Below, one piece after another: positions 1 to 9,166 of a stretch of 64,000 nucleotides of DNA. The translations under genes were made by a program, and so were the position numbers. The stretch covers positions 1 to 64,000 of the forward strand of contig NZ_JAATVV010000012.1 in NCBI RefSeq assembly GCF_013184775.1, in the 5' to 3' direction. Source of the stretch: Martelella sp. HB161492. Its GTDB lineage: Bacteria; Pseudomonadota; Alphaproteobacteria; Rhizobiales; Rhizobiaceae. Each line of letters begins with the position of its first letter. The first letter of the stretch is position 1. The notes beneath the pieces are model-generated. The model saw only the letters and a list, made by a program, of their open reading frames with translations. It was not told the origin of the DNA and did not search any database.

Positions 1-93
1 CACGGATTGCAGGTGAAGCTCGAATATGACGGCAGCTTCGCCGATGGCTACCAGTCCCATGTCGGCTCCATCCGGCTCGGTTACCGGTTCTGA
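1..93 (+). CDS. Autotransporter outer-membrane beta-barrel protein, C-terminal end only
   Basis: The window opens inside a reading frame that ends with TGA at 91-93 and gives about 30 residues finishing in VGSIRLGYRF. Alternating polar and aromatic residues with a terminal Phe are the classical last beta strand (BAM recognition signal) of type V autotransporters and other outer-membrane barrels; a phrase like LEYDGSFADGYQSH is common in the last hairpin of autotransporter barrels. The passenger domain lies outside the window, so the cargo cannot be named. The next gene downstream, about 190 bp away on the same strand, encodes an exported CHAT-domain protein. Seen directly: frame and terminal motif. 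Inferred: autotransporter rather than another barrel. Confidence 0.7.
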   Translation, partial: HGLQVKLEYDGSFADGYQSHVGSIRLGYRF

Positions 94-180
94 GAAAACA
101 GGCGGGATAGAGGCAATGGTCATGCTCTGCTTTGCCAGGGCCGCCCTCGATCTGCGAAAGCGACGCCTCGCGGGCGAACC

Positions 181-203
181 CGACCCGCTACCGTTGCGGG
201 TCG
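181..203 (+). terminator. Hairpin after the barrel gene
   Basis: Perfect 8-bp inverted repeat, CGACCCGC / GCGGGTCG, around a 7-nt loop. It follows the barrel gene by about 90 bp. The downstream bases are not a clear T-run, so it is only a probable terminator. Confidence 0.45.
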
Positions 204-283
204 CTGTCTATTCGATATGTTTGCGCCAGCGGAGAAGTTGCTCTAGATTTGGCTGATCCTAGGTTCCGCGAAGAGCCCGGCTC

Positions 284-3200
284 ATGATCACCTTGCCCTG
301 CCCTGCGTTTTCCCTGCCCCGCCCTGGACTGTCGATCCTGATCCTGTCGCTGTGGATCGGCAGCAGCGTCCCGCAGCAGCTTCAGGCTCAGGATTTCGAC
401 AAGGGCTATGCCGCAGCCATTCAGGGTGACTTTGCAACGGCCCTGCAGGAACTGGCCCCGTTGGCCGAAGCGGGCGAACCGGATGCGCAATTCGTGCTCG
501 GCGCCCTGAATTACAATGGCAGCGGCGTGCCGAAGGATATGACCAGAGCCGAAAGCTGGTTTCTCAAGGCCGCCGAACAGGGACATGCCCCGGCGCAATT
601 TGCGCTCGGCGTGCTCTATCGCGATGCATCCTCCGGCAGGCAGGACCTCGCCCGCGCCGCGTATTGGTATCGCATGGCTGCCGAGCAGGGGCATATGCAG
701 GCGCAATCGACGCTCGGTTATCTCTATCAGAACGGTTTCGGCGTACCAAAGAACATTGCCGAGGCAATGCGCTGGTATCTGCTGGCTGCCGAACAGGGCG
801 ATGTCCTGTCGCAACGGATCGTTGCCCTCAACTATTCGATCGGCAACGGTGTGCCCGAGGATATGACGGAATCGCGCAAGTGGCAGCGCCGCGCAGCCGA
901 TCAGGGCGACGCGGCAGCCCAATATGAGCTTGGCAGAGATTATGAGACCGATGGCGATGTGGTGCAGGCCATGCACTGGTATCAGCTGGCGGCCCGGCAG
1001 GGCGAGCAGAAAGCGCAGGTCCGGCTCGGCTTCTTCGCTTACCATGGCCTCGGCCAGGCCGCCGATCCCGCGCAAGCCGCGCTCTGGTATCACCGCGCCG
1101 CCGAGCAGGGCAATGCGGAAGCGCAATCCCAGCTCGGGCTCCTGTACGAGACCGGACAGGGTGTGACCAGGGACGCCACCGCGGCCGCGGACTGGTATCA
1201 GCGTGCCGAAAAAGCGGGGATGAAAACCAATCCTGAGAGAGCGCTGTTCTTCTGGAGAAAGCAGTTGCGCGCGGCGGAAAAGGCTGAGGGCACCGACGGC
1301 AAGGCCGTTCTCGAGCCGCTCTGGAACATCGCGCTCGTCCTGACACGCGATCCAGAATTTCATGTCCCGCAACTCGAGCAAGAGGCGCGCGCGATCTTTG
1401 GCCGTGGCACCGGGCTGAGCCGGCAGCTCCTCGGCCCCGATCATCCACGGTCGCTCGAATTCGCCGGCAGCTATGCGGTGGCGCTGCACCATGCCGGCCG
1501 CAACGACGAAGCGCTGGAACTGAGCCGCGACACAGTGGAGCGCTCGCGCCGGGTTCTCGGCCCGACATCTGAAACGACCCTGATCCGGGTGGGAACGCTG
1601 GCGGCGATCCTCGCTGCCAGGGGCGAACAGGCGGAGAGCTATCGTATCCTGCTCGACGGGATAGCCACAGCAACCCGCGTCTATGGCGCGGACTCATCGC
1701 TGGTGACAACGGCGCTCGGTACCCAGGTCATGACACTGAATACGGATCAGCCGGACGCGGGCCTGATCAGCCTGTTCCGCTCGGCGGCGGCGGACAGTCT
1801 CCGGGAAAACGGGCGAACCAGCCCGAAATACATCTATATGCTCGGCAAGAGCGCGGCGCTGCTCGAAGCAAGTGGCCGCCATGCCGAGGCTTTGGCGGTG
1901 CGGCGCGACATCGTCGCGGCGCAGCAGGAACGCCTGCTGCTCAGTTCAACCATGGACGAGGTGCTGCGCCGGGCAGTCATCGGCGAGGCCCGCGCGGCAG
2001 GAACAGCGACGGCCGACGCGATCTGGGCCGCGCGTGACGCCCTGCATGACGGCGCAGCCGATACCAGCGCCGGGCCAGCAGAAGGACAGGACAATCCGCA
2101 GGATGCAGATCTTTCGGCCGAAGAAGCATTTCACGCAGTTCAGCTCGGGCAAAGCGGCGCGGCACTTGCCGTGGCCCGTTCCACCGCGCGGCTGGCGCTG
2201 CAGACTGCGGCGCTGAAGACAGGCTTCAGCGCCTTCGAGGCTGCACAGAAACGGGTACTGGCGCTGACCGAGGCCACAGACCGGGCTCTCGACCGCCGCG
2301 CCGCAGGGGATCAGATCGACAAGGACGAGATCCGGCGCCTGCAAGATCAGCGCGACGCGGCGGTGAAGACGGTCAACGCCCGCGCCGAGGCGCTCGCCAC
2401 CGACTTTCCGCGGTTCTTCGACATGCTGGCGCCGCAGCCGGTTCGCATCGCCGAGATCCGCGGGACGGACGGTGCACCGCCGCTGCTGCGGGAAACCGAG
2501 GCGCTGATCCTGCTGATGCCCCCCCATGACGAAAAGCCGGGGCTTGTCTGGACGGTCAGCCGCGACAAGCTGGCCTGGGCCCCGATCAGCGTCCGTGAAT
2601 CCGAGCTGCGCGCCGATCTGAGCCTTTTTCACAGAATGCTCAGCGGCAGTGGGGCGACCCGGCCCGATGTCGTCGCAATGCGGGCGCGGGGTGCCTTCAG
2701 CCTTGAAGAGGATAGCGAAGGGGTTGCAGGTTTCGACCGTGATTTTGCCTATCGGCTCTATCAGAAGCTGCTGGGCGATCCCGCGCTCCAAGCTGTGATC
2801 GCGGACAAGCCCGACTGGATCCTTGCGCCACAGGGGATGCTGCTCAGCCTGCCCTTCGCGCCGCTGGTGACCGCGCCACCGCCAGGCGGGAGAGCCGGAG
2901 ATGCCGATCCCGCCGCCCTTCGGTCCACACAATGGCTCGGGGCCCGTCACGCGCTCTCGGTCATTCCCGCCATATCGTCGCTGCGCGCATTGCGCCAGGC
3001 CACGCCCCCTGCCGCCGAAAATCCCCCGCCCCGCGCCGACCGGTCATTCTTCGGGCTAGGGGACCCTGCCTTTGGCGGACGCTCTGGCGCTGACCGTGGC
3101 CAAGAAGCAGACGATAACGGTGATCTGTTCCGCTCGGCCGTCGCCAATCCCGATATCGTGCGCCGCCTGCCGCGCCTGCCCGAAACCCGTCGTGAAATCG

Positions 3201-3853
3201 AAAAACTCGCCTCTGTCTTCGGCGCCTCCGGGGACGCTTTGCTGCTGGGACAGGAAGCTTCCGAATCTGGCCTCGCCCGCGCCCAGAAAGACGGATTGCT
3301 GCCGCATGCGCGTGTGGTGGTGATGGCGACGCATGGTCTGATGGCCGGCGCCTTTGGCGGGCTCACCGAGCCGGCGCTTGCGCTCAGCCCACCCGTTTCC
3401 GGCGCGGCCACGATTGCCGCCGATGACGCTGCGGCAGCCGAAGCGGGCGCTGACGACGACCCCTGGATCGATGACGGGCTGCTCACCGCCTCCGAGGTGA
3501 CCCGGCTCTCTCTCGATGCAGATTGGGTGATCCTGTCTGCCTGCGACACCGCAGCGGGTGAAGATCAGACACCGGATGCCGAGGGGCTCTCCGGTCTGGC
3601 GCGGGCCTTCTTCTACGCCGGGGCGCGTTCGCTTCTGGTGTCGCACTGGCCGGTGCGCGATGATGCGGCTTCAAAGCTGACGCCCCTTGCCGTCTCCGAG
3701 GCGGAACGCGAGCATGTCTCGCATGCCGAAGCGCTGCGGCGCGCGATGGTGCAGGTGATGAACGACCCCGCAACAGATGCGGAGGGACATTCGCTCGCCC
3801 ATCCATCCGCCTGGGCCCCGTTTCAGGTCACCGGGGTCGATGCCGCCGAGTGA
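284..3853 (+). CDS. Exported Sel1-repeat / TPR / CHAT-domain (caspase-like) protein
   Basis: A 1189-residue protein. Residues 1-36 look like a Sec signal peptide (hydrophobic stretch about 16-27, then QLQAQ), so the mature protein should be periplasmic or exported. Residues about 66-313 hold seven Sel1-like repeats (LGxLYxxGxGVxxD... AAEQG pattern). Residues about 345-490 look like TPR_10/12 repeats (LGPDHPRSLEFAGSYAVALH). The C-terminal third, about 730-1185, is a CHAT domain of the caspase/separase clan: His1017 in MATHG and Cys1087 in LSACDTAAG are the expected catalytic dyad, followed by GLARAFFYAGARSLLVSHW. The dyad is intact, so protease activity is plausible. Substrate unknown. It follows an autotransporter barrel gene; a functional link is inference. 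ATG start; no strong ribosome site is visible. Confidence 0.9.
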   Translation: MITLPCPAFSLPRPGLSILILSLWIGSSVPQQLQAQDFDKGYAAAIQGDFATALQELAPLAEAGEPDAQFVLGALNYNGSGVPKDMTRAESWFLKAAEQGHAPAQFALGVLYRDASSGRQDLARAAYWYRMAAEQGHMQAQSTLGYLYQNGFGVPKNIAEAMRWYLLAAEQGDVLSQRIVALNYSIGNGVPEDMTESRKWQRRAADQGDAAAQYELGRDYETDGDVVQAMHWYQLAARQGEQKAQVRLGFFAYHGLGQAADPAQAALWYHRAAEQGNAEAQSQLGLLYETGQGVTRDATAAADWYQRAEKAGMKTNPERALFFWRKQLRAAEKAEGTDGKAVLEPLWNIALVLTRDPEFHVPQLEQEARAIFGRGTGLSRQLLGPDHPRSLEFAGSYAVALHHAGRNDEALELSRDTVERSRRVLGPTSETTLIRVGTLAAILAARGEQAESYRILLDGIATATRVYGADSSLVTTALGTQVMTLNTDQPDAGLISLFRSAAADSLRENGRTSPKYIYMLGKSAALLEASGRHAEALAVRRDIVAAQQERLLLSSTMDEVLRRAVIGEARAAGTATADAIWAARDALHDGAADTSAGPAEGQDNPQDADLSAEEAFHAVQLGQSGAALAVARSTARLALQTAALKTGFSAFEAAQKRVLALTEATDRALDRRAAGDQIDKDEIRRLQDQRDAAVKTVNARAEALATDFPRFFDMLAPQPVRIAEIRGTDGAPPLLRETEALILLMPPHDEKPGLVWTVSRDKLAWAPISVRESELRADLSLFHRMLSGSGATRPDVVAMRARGAFSLEEDSEGVAGFDRDFAYRLYQKLLGDPALQAVIADKPDWILAPQGMLLSLPFAPLVTAPPPGGRAGDADPAALRSTQWLGARHALSVIPAISSLRALRQATPPAAENPPPRADRSFFGLGDPAFGGRSGADRGQEADDNGDLFRSAVANPDIVRRLPRLPETRREIEKLASVFGASGDALLLGQEASESGLARAQKDGLLPHARVVVMATHGLMAGAFGGLTEPALALSPPVSGAATIAADDAAAAEAGADDDPWIDDGLLTASEVTRLSLDADWVILSACDTAAGEDQTPDAEGLSGLARAFFYAGARSLLVSHWPVRDDAASKLTPLAVSEAEREHVSHAEALRRAMVQVMNDPATDAEGHSLAHPSAWAPFQVTGVDAAE

Positions 3854-4066
3854 ACGGGCGTCCCTCCTGGCGCGGACCCGAACGCGGGGAAATCGCGCGG
3901 TCCGCGGAGCTGACGGATCGGCGCGATCGTCTTCTTCTCGGGACAGATAGACGTCCGTGAACCAGCCTCATGTCGCGCTGTGCGACAGTCTTGTGCGACA
4001 CAGCCGAACACCTGCACCGATATACCCAGTGAATCATAAATGATTTCAATGACGTGATGAAAGAGT

Positions 4067-4141
4067 TGGCTGGGGTGGCTGGATTCGAACCAGCGCATGC
4101 CGATACCAAAAACCGGTGCCTTACCGCTTGGCTACACCCCA
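4067..4141 (-). tRNA. tRNA-Gln (TTG anticodon)
   Basis: Read on the minus strand this is a 75-nt cloverleaf including an encoded CCA. The acceptor stem pairs TGGGGTG with CACCCCA, the T arm is GCTGG-TTCGAAT-CCAGC, and the anticodon stem CCGGT/ATCGG closes the loop TTTTGGT, which reads anticodon TTG (Gln, CAA codon). No integrated element or duplicated tRNA end is visible on either side. Confidence 0.96.
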
Positions 4142-4345
4142 GCACTATTGCGCGGACAGGCCGCGACAACCGCCGCCTCATAGCAAAGCTTCCAGAGAAC
4201 GACAATCTTTATTCGGCTTTTTGGGACAGAAATTCGGCACCGTCCGTCCGACAACGCATCACTTGTATAAAGGATTGCTGCGCAAGCTTGATTTCTACCA
4301 CGGCGCACCTTCATAACACAGACCGCACCCGCTGAAAGGATGGTC

Positions 4346-5257
4346 ATGACCGAGCCGATCTTCGAGCGCAGTTTTGCGCCACGCCATGAAGAGCCTGTTG
4401 CCGTTGCTGACGGGATCCTTCGGGTTACCGCCGACAACCCCTCGCCTTTTACCTTTACCGGAACCAACAGCTATATCATCGGTGACGAAACGGTGATGGT
4501 GCTCGACCCCGGCCCGGCGGACGAGACCCATCTTGCCGCGCTTCTGGCTGCGATCGGAAACCGCCGCGTCAGCCATATCGTTGTCACCCACACGCATCGT
4601 GATCACTCGCCGCTGGCCGCCCGCCTGAAGGCTGTGACCGGCGCACCGGTTGCAGCCGAAGGCGGTCACCGTCCGGCCCGGCCGCTTCATCAGGGCGAAA
4701 GCAATGCCTTTGCCGAAAGTGCCGATATGGAGCTCGTTCCTGATATCATGCTCACGGATGCGAGCCGGATCGGGACGGGCAAATTCGTCCTGGAAACGGT
4801 TCTCACGCCCGGCCACACCGCCAATCATGCCGCTTTTGCCCTTGTCGGGACACCGATCCTGTTCTCCGGCGACCATGTCATGGCCTGGTCGACCACCGTC
4901 GTTGCCCCGCCTGACGGCGCGATGGCGGATTACATGATGTCGCTGGAAAAGCTGCTGGCGCGCTCCGAGAGCCGCTACCTCCCCGGCCATGGCGGCCCGG
5001 TCGAGGATGCGGCAAGCTTTGTTCGCGGTATTCGCTCGCATCGCCGGATGCGCGAGAGGGCCATTCTGGCGCGGCTGGAAGCGGGTGACCGGTTCATCGC
5101 CGAAATGGTCGAGGTGCTCTACCGCTCGACGGACCGCGCCTTGCACGGGGCGGCGGCCATGTCGGTTTTCGCCCACCTCGAAGCGCTTGTCGAAAGCGGC
5201 ACGGTTGTCACCGAAGGCAACCCGTCCATTGCCGGCTCCTACCGGTTGACGGCGTAG
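4346..5257 (+). CDS. MBL-fold metallo-hydrolase (LACTB2-like)
   Basis: About 303 residues of the metallo-beta-lactamase superfamily. The signature HTHRDH (residues 82-87) supplies the first metal ligands; GHTANH (ligand His), SGDHVM (bridging Asp) and LPGHGGPV (late His) follow in the usual order. The C-terminal 80 residues form a small helical/winged domain as in LACTB2 and rhizobial homologues, suggesting an RNA or thioester hydrolase; the substrate cannot be told. An ATG at 4340 is possible, but AAAGGA lies about 6 bases before the ATG at 4346, which I prefer. The gene is convergent with ppdK, with only 12 bp between the stops. Confidence 0.88.
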   Translation: MTEPIFERSFAPRHEEPVAVADGILRVTADNPSPFTFTGTNSYIIGDETVMVLDPGPADETHLAALLAAIGNRRVSHIVVTHTHRDHSPLAARLKAVTGAPVAAEGGHRPARPLHQGESNAFAESADMELVPDIMLTDASRIGTGKFVLETVLTPGHTANHAAFALVGTPILFSGDHVMAWSTTVVAPPDGAMADYMMSLEKLLARSESRYLPGHGGPVEDAASFVRGIRSHRRMRERAILARLEAGDRFIAEMVEVLYRSTDRALHGAAAMSVFAHLEALVESGTVVTEGNPSIAGSYRLTA

Positions 5258-5269
5258 CGCTGAGCGCAG

Positions 5270-7987
5270 TCAGCGCCGCCTGTTTCGGATCGCGGCCTGG
5301 GCTGCGGCAAGCTTTGCCGTCGGCACACGGAACGGCGAACAGGACACATAGTCGAGCCCGAGGCCTTCACAAAAGCTGATCGAGGCAGGATCGCCGCCAT
5401 GTTCGCCGCAGATGCCGATCTGCAGCGTCGGCTTGGTCTGACGGCCGCGCTCGGCCGCCAGCTGCATCAATTCGCCGACACCGTCAAAATCAAGCGAGAT
5501 GAAGGGGTCGCGCTCGATGATGCCCTTCTTCTGATAAGTCGACAGAAAGGCGGGCGCATCATCACGCGACAGGCCGAATGTGGTCTGCGTCAGATCATTG
5601 GTACCAAGCGAGAAAAACGCAGCCGTTTCGGCGATCTCGTGGGCGCGGAGTGCTGCGCGCGGCAGTTCCACCATGGTGCCGACCAGATAATCGATCTCCA
5701 TGCCGCTTTCATCCATGACGCGGCGCGCGACCTCGTCAATGCGCGCCTTGACGTAGTCAAGCTCCGCGCGAAGGCTGACCAGCGGCACCATGATTTCCGG
5801 CACCACCGGTTCGCCCGTTGTCCGTGCCGCGGCAACGGCAGCCTCGAAGATGGCACGCGCCTGCATCTCGGCGATTTCCGGATAGGAAATTGCCAGCCGG
5901 CAGCCACGATGACCCAGCATCGGATTGAACTCGTAAAGCGCATCGATGCGCTGCCTGAGCGCCGGCGTTTCCATATCCAGCGCGACGGCGACATCCTCCA
6001 GCTCGCTATCGGTCTTGGGCAGAAATTCGTGCAGCGGCGGATCAAGCAGACGGATCGTTACCGGCTGGCCATGCATGATGGCGAACAGTGCTTCGAAATC
6101 GCCGCGCTGGATCGGCAGCAGCTGGTCAAGCGCCTGCCGCCGCCCCTCCGCCGTCTCGGCCAGGATCATCCGCCGCATCGTATGGATGCGACCGCCATCG
6201 AAGAACATGTGCTCGGTGCGACAGAGGCCGATCCCCTCGGCGCCGAATTCGCGTGCGGCCCGGGCGTCGCCCGGCGTATCGGCATTGGTGCGCACCTTCA
6301 TCCGCCGTGCAGCGTCAGCCCATTCCATCAGCCGGCGAAAATCACCCGAAAGCGCCGGTTTCTGCGTCGGTGCCTGGCCCTTGATGACCCGGCCGGTCGA
6401 ACCGTCGATGGTGATCAGATCACCGGCATGAAGCGCAACACCGCCCAGGCCATAGAGAATATTGGCATGGCGGTCGACCCGCATCGTGCCGGCTCCGGTC
6501 ACACAGGGCACGCCCATGCCGCGGGCAACGACGGCCGCATGGCTGGTCATGCCGCCACGCGTGGTCAGCACGCCTTCGGCAACCGTCATGCCGTGAATGT
6601 CTTCCGGGCTGGTCTCGGTGCGCACCAGAATGACCTTGCGGCCCTCGCCATCGGCGGCAATCGCCTCTTCGGCCGAAAACACGATCTGGCCGGTCACCGC
6701 CCCAGGTGAGGCCGGCAATCCGCTGCCGATCAGATTGCCTTTATATTCCGGCGCTATCGTCGGATGCAGCATCTGATCCAGGGTCGCCGGATCGATCCGC
6801 TCGATCGCCTCCTCGCGGGTGATCAGCCCTTCATCGGCCAGATCCATCGCGATCTTCATGCCAGCCTGGGCCGAGCGCTTGCCCGCCCGGGTCTGCAGCA
6901 TCCACAGACGCCCGCGCTCAATGGTGAATTCGAGATCCTGCATGTCGCCATAATGGCGCTCCAGCCTACCGGCAACCTTGACCAGTTCGCCAAAGGCAAC
7001 CGGCATCAGCTTTTCCAGCGACGGCTTTTCTCCCCCGGAGGCGATGCGGCCCGCCTCGGTAACGCTTTGCGGCGTGCGAATGCCGGCAACGACATCCTCC
7101 CCTTGAGCATTGACGAGGAATTCGCCGTAAAGCGCCTTCTCGCCGGTCGAAGGGTTGCGGGTGAAGGCAACGCCGGTGGCGGAATCATTGCCAAGGTTGC
7201 CGAACACCATGGCCTGGATATTGACCGCCGTTCCCCATTCGAAGGGAATGGAATGCAGTGCCCTGTAGGTGGTGGCGCGGGCGCTGGTCCAGGAGGAGAA
7301 AACAGCCGAGATCGCCCCCCAGAGCTGCAGCATCGGATCCTGCGGAAAGCTTTCGCCCAGCTCTTCTTCCAGAAGCACCTTGTAGCGTTCGGTAATCTCC
7401 TTCAGCTCTGCGGCCGAAAGCTGCGTGTCGCTCTGATGTCCAAAGGCGTCAACCGCCTCTTCCAGCAGCTCCTCGAAAAACTCCGCGTCGAGCCCCATCA
7501 CCACATCGGCATACATCTGGATGAAACGGCGGTAACTGTCCCAGGCAAAACGCGCATCGCCGGTGTCGGCGGCAAGCGCCTGAACCGTCTCATCGTTCAG
7601 ACCGAGATTGAGCACCGTATCCATCATGCCGGGCATGGAGACGCGCGCACCAGAACGCACTGACAGCAGCAATGGCTGCTTGAAATCGCCGAAGCGGCGC
7701 CCGGCAATCTTCTCGATAGAGGCGATCCCCGACACGACTTCGTCTGCCAGACCATCGGGAAAGGTCTTGGCGTGATCGTAGAAGTACTGGCACACATCGG
7801 CAATGATCGTGAACCCGGCCGGCACCGGCAGGCCAAGTGACGCCATTTCGGCAAGCCCGGCGCCCTTGCCGCCCAGCCTGTCCCGATCGATGATTCGTCC
7901 ATCCGTTTCGGAAGCACCGAAACCAAAAACCCAATTCGCCATATGACCGCCCGATCCGGAAGCCATGCCGCCGGATATGCCATTCAA
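5270..7987 (-). CDS. ppdK: Pyruvate, phosphate dikinase
   Basis: A 905-residue PEP-utilising enzyme that interconverts pyruvate + ATP + Pi with PEP + AMP + PPi in the cytoplasm; in rhizobia it links the TCA cycle to gluconeogenesis. The N-terminal ATP-grasp domain carries RLGGKGAGLAEMASLGLPVP. The swivelling phosphohistidine domain has the motif GGMTSHAAVVARG. The C-terminal TIM barrel has GLCRTEHMFF, MVPLVS, SLGTNDLTQ and the catalytic-Cys motif GICGEHGGDP. The first ATG (7987) has AAGGG a few bases upstream; a second ATG at 7942 gives MANWVFGFG, close to the usual family start. Full length for the family. Confidence 0.97.
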   Translation of the reverse strand: MNGISGGMASGSGGHMANWVFGFGASETDGRIIDRDRLGGKGAGLAEMASLGLPVPAGFTIIADVCQYFYDHAKTFPDGLADEVVSGIASIEKIAGRRFGDFKQPLLLSVRSGARVSMPGMMDTVLNLGLNDETVQALAADTGDARFAWDSYRRFIQMYADVVMGLDAEFFEELLEEAVDAFGHQSDTQLSAAELKEITERYKVLLEEELGESFPQDPMLQLWGAISAVFSSWTSARATTYRALHSIPFEWGTAVNIQAMVFGNLGNDSATGVAFTRNPSTGEKALYGEFLVNAQGEDVVAGIRTPQSVTEAGRIASGGEKPSLEKLMPVAFGELVKVAGRLERHYGDMQDLEFTIERGRLWMLQTRAGKRSAQAGMKIAMDLADEGLITREEAIERIDPATLDQMLHPTIAPEYKGNLIGSGLPASPGAVTGQIVFSAEEAIAADGEGRKVILVRTETSPEDIHGMTVAEGVLTTRGGMTSHAAVVARGMGVPCVTGAGTMRVDRHANILYGLGGVALHAGDLITIDGSTGRVIKGQAPTQKPALSGDFRRLMEWADAARRMKVRTNADTPGDARAAREFGAEGIGLCRTEHMFFDGGRIHTMRRMILAETAEGRRQALDQLLPIQRGDFEALFAIMHGQPVTIRLLDPPLHEFLPKTDSELEDVAVALDMETPALRQRIDALYEFNPMLGHRGCRLAISYPEIAEMQARAIFEAAVAAARTTGEPVVPEIMVPLVSLRAELDYVKARIDEVARRVMDESGMEIDYLVGTMVELPRAALRAHEIAETAAFFSLGTNDLTQTTFGLSRDDAPAFLSTYQKKGIIERDPFISLDFDGVGELMQLAAERGRQTKPTLQIGICGEHGGDPASISFCEGLGLDYVSCSPFRVPTAKLAAAQAAIRNRRR

Positions 7988-8149
7988 CCCTTTTGCGCCG
8001 ACGTTAGTGCATCATGGTCGAAATGAGAATTGGTATTGCAGGGAAATTTTCCCTCCTCCCCCGAAAGACCAATGCCGCACCGGGGTCAGACAGATGCCGG
8101 AACATGGCAAGCGGATGGCCTGAAGGCCACGCTTGACCTTGCCGAAACA

Positions 8150-8167
8150 CTGTCACAAACTTGTCAT
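8150..8167 (+). promoter_or_regulatory. PhoB box upstream of the exported HAD phosphatase
   Basis: CTGTCACAAACTTGTCAT: two 7-bp half sites (CTGTCAC and TTGTCAT) in direct repeat with an 11-bp period, as in the canonical Pho box. It lies on the coding strand 36 bp before the ATG at 8204, with a weak -10-like GATACC about 8 bp further down. Target gene function (phosphate-ester hydrolase) agrees with phosphate-starvation control. Confidence 0.82.
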
Positions 8168-8203
8168 CTTCAACGATACCAGATTCCAGCAAGGGGAAAT
8201 TTC

Positions 8204-9088
8204 ATGTCCAGGTCAAACCTCCGTTCGGCGACCGTATTTTCCGGTCTCGCCACCTCGCTCACACTCGCATTTCTTGCATTTTCAGCTCCGGCATCGGCTC
8301 AGGATGCCACCGTCCCTCAGAACGATCTTCTGAACGCGACCGTATGGATGGAAACCTCTGTCGAATATAAGGCCACCGTCAGCGAGATCTTCAAGCTCGC
8401 CAAGATGCAGCTGGGCGATGCGCTGGCCGATACCAGCTGGACGGCTGTCGCCGACAAGCAGCCGGAAGGTTATGCCGATCTGCCGGTTGCGATTGTAACG
8501 GACCTGGACGAAACCATGCTCGACAACGGCAATTATGAAGCCTCACTGGTCACGCGTGGCACGAGTTACAGCTCCAAGGAATGGACCGACTACGTCAACA
8601 GCCAGACCTCCAAGGCCGTTCCCGGCGCACTCGACTTCCTCAACTATGCCGACAGCAAGGGCGTAAAGATTTTCTACGTCTCCAACAGAAAGGCGATCGA
8701 GAAAGACGGCACCGTCGCCAATCTCGAAAAGCTCGGCTTTCCGATGGGCGGCAATGTCGACACCGTGCTCCTGCGCGGGGACAAGGAAGAGTGGACTTCG
8801 GCCAAGGAAAGCCGCATCGACTACGTTGCCAAGGATTATCGGGTCGTCATGCTGATGGGCGACAATCTCGGCGATTTCACGGACAAGGCAGAGGGCACGC
8901 TCGAAGAGCGCCAGGCCTTCTTCGATGCGTCGGCGGATCACTGGGGCCACGACTGGATCATGCTTCCCAACCCTGAATACGGATCATGGGAGTCGGCCGC
9001 CTTTGGTGGCGACTGGTCGAAGTCGCCCGATCAGCGCCGTCAGGACAAGATGGATGCGCTCGATCCGTGGACCCCGGCCGCGCAGTAA
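8204..9088 (+). CDS. Exported HAD phosphatase, lipoprotein e(P4) family 5'-nucleotidase
   Basis: A 294-residue HAD-superfamily acid phosphatase of the P4 / class B-C type, expected to remove phosphate from nucleotides or other esters in the periplasm. A Sec signal peptide ends near SAPASAQ (residue 33). The catalytic motif VTDLDETML puts the nucleophile at Asp100 and the acid/base at Asp102. YVSNRK (motif II) and MGDNLGDF (motif IV Asp pair) follow. No lipobox Cys is present, so it is soluble rather than a lipoprotein like Haemophilus e(P4). The ATG at 8204 is preceded by AAGGGGAA with good spacing. A PhoB box lies just upstream, so induction at low phosphate is likely. Confidence 0.92.
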   Translation: MSRSNLRSATVFSGLATSLTLAFLAFSAPASAQDATVPQNDLLNATVWMETSVEYKATVSEIFKLAKMQLGDALADTSWTAVADKQPEGYADLPVAIVTDLDETMLDNGNYEASLVTRGTSYSSKEWTDYVNSQTSKAVPGALDFLNYADSKGVKIFYVSNRKAIEKDGTVANLEKLGFPMGGNVDTVLLRGDKEEWTSAKESRIDYVAKDYRVVMLMGDNLGDFTDKAEGTLEERQAFFDASADHWGHDWIMLPNPEYGSWESAAFGGDWSKSPDQRRQDKMDALDPWTPAAQ

Positions 9089-9110
9089 ATCACCGCTTCC
9101 CAACGCAAAC

Positions 9111-9140
9111 GCCTCCGGCCGGACAGTGCCAGCCGGAGGC
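9111..9140. terminator. Hairpin between the phosphatase gene and the convergent small gene
   Basis: Inverted repeat GCCTCCGGC / GCCGGAGGC, a 9-bp GC-rich stem with a 12-nt loop, starting 22 bp after the phosphatase stop and 27 bp from the stop of the leftward gene. No T-run on either side, so moderate confidence. Confidence 0.55.
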
Positions 9141-9166
9141 CGCAACGTCAAAATGGTGCAGGACCG

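Noticed and set aside
188-1492. Long open frame (434 codons) opposite the Sel1 repeats
   Set aside because: Antisense to a protein with clear Sel1, TPR and CHAT domains; high GC leaves stop-free frames opposite real genes. No recognisable domain or ribosome site.
4067-4339. tRNA-Gln as an integration site with attL/attR
   Set aside because: No integrase gene, no duplicate of the tRNA 3' end elsewhere in the window, and ordinary genes on both sides.
5399-6709. 436-codon frame opposite ppdK
   Set aside because: Wholly inside a highly conserved enzyme gene on the other strand; sequence has no domain character.
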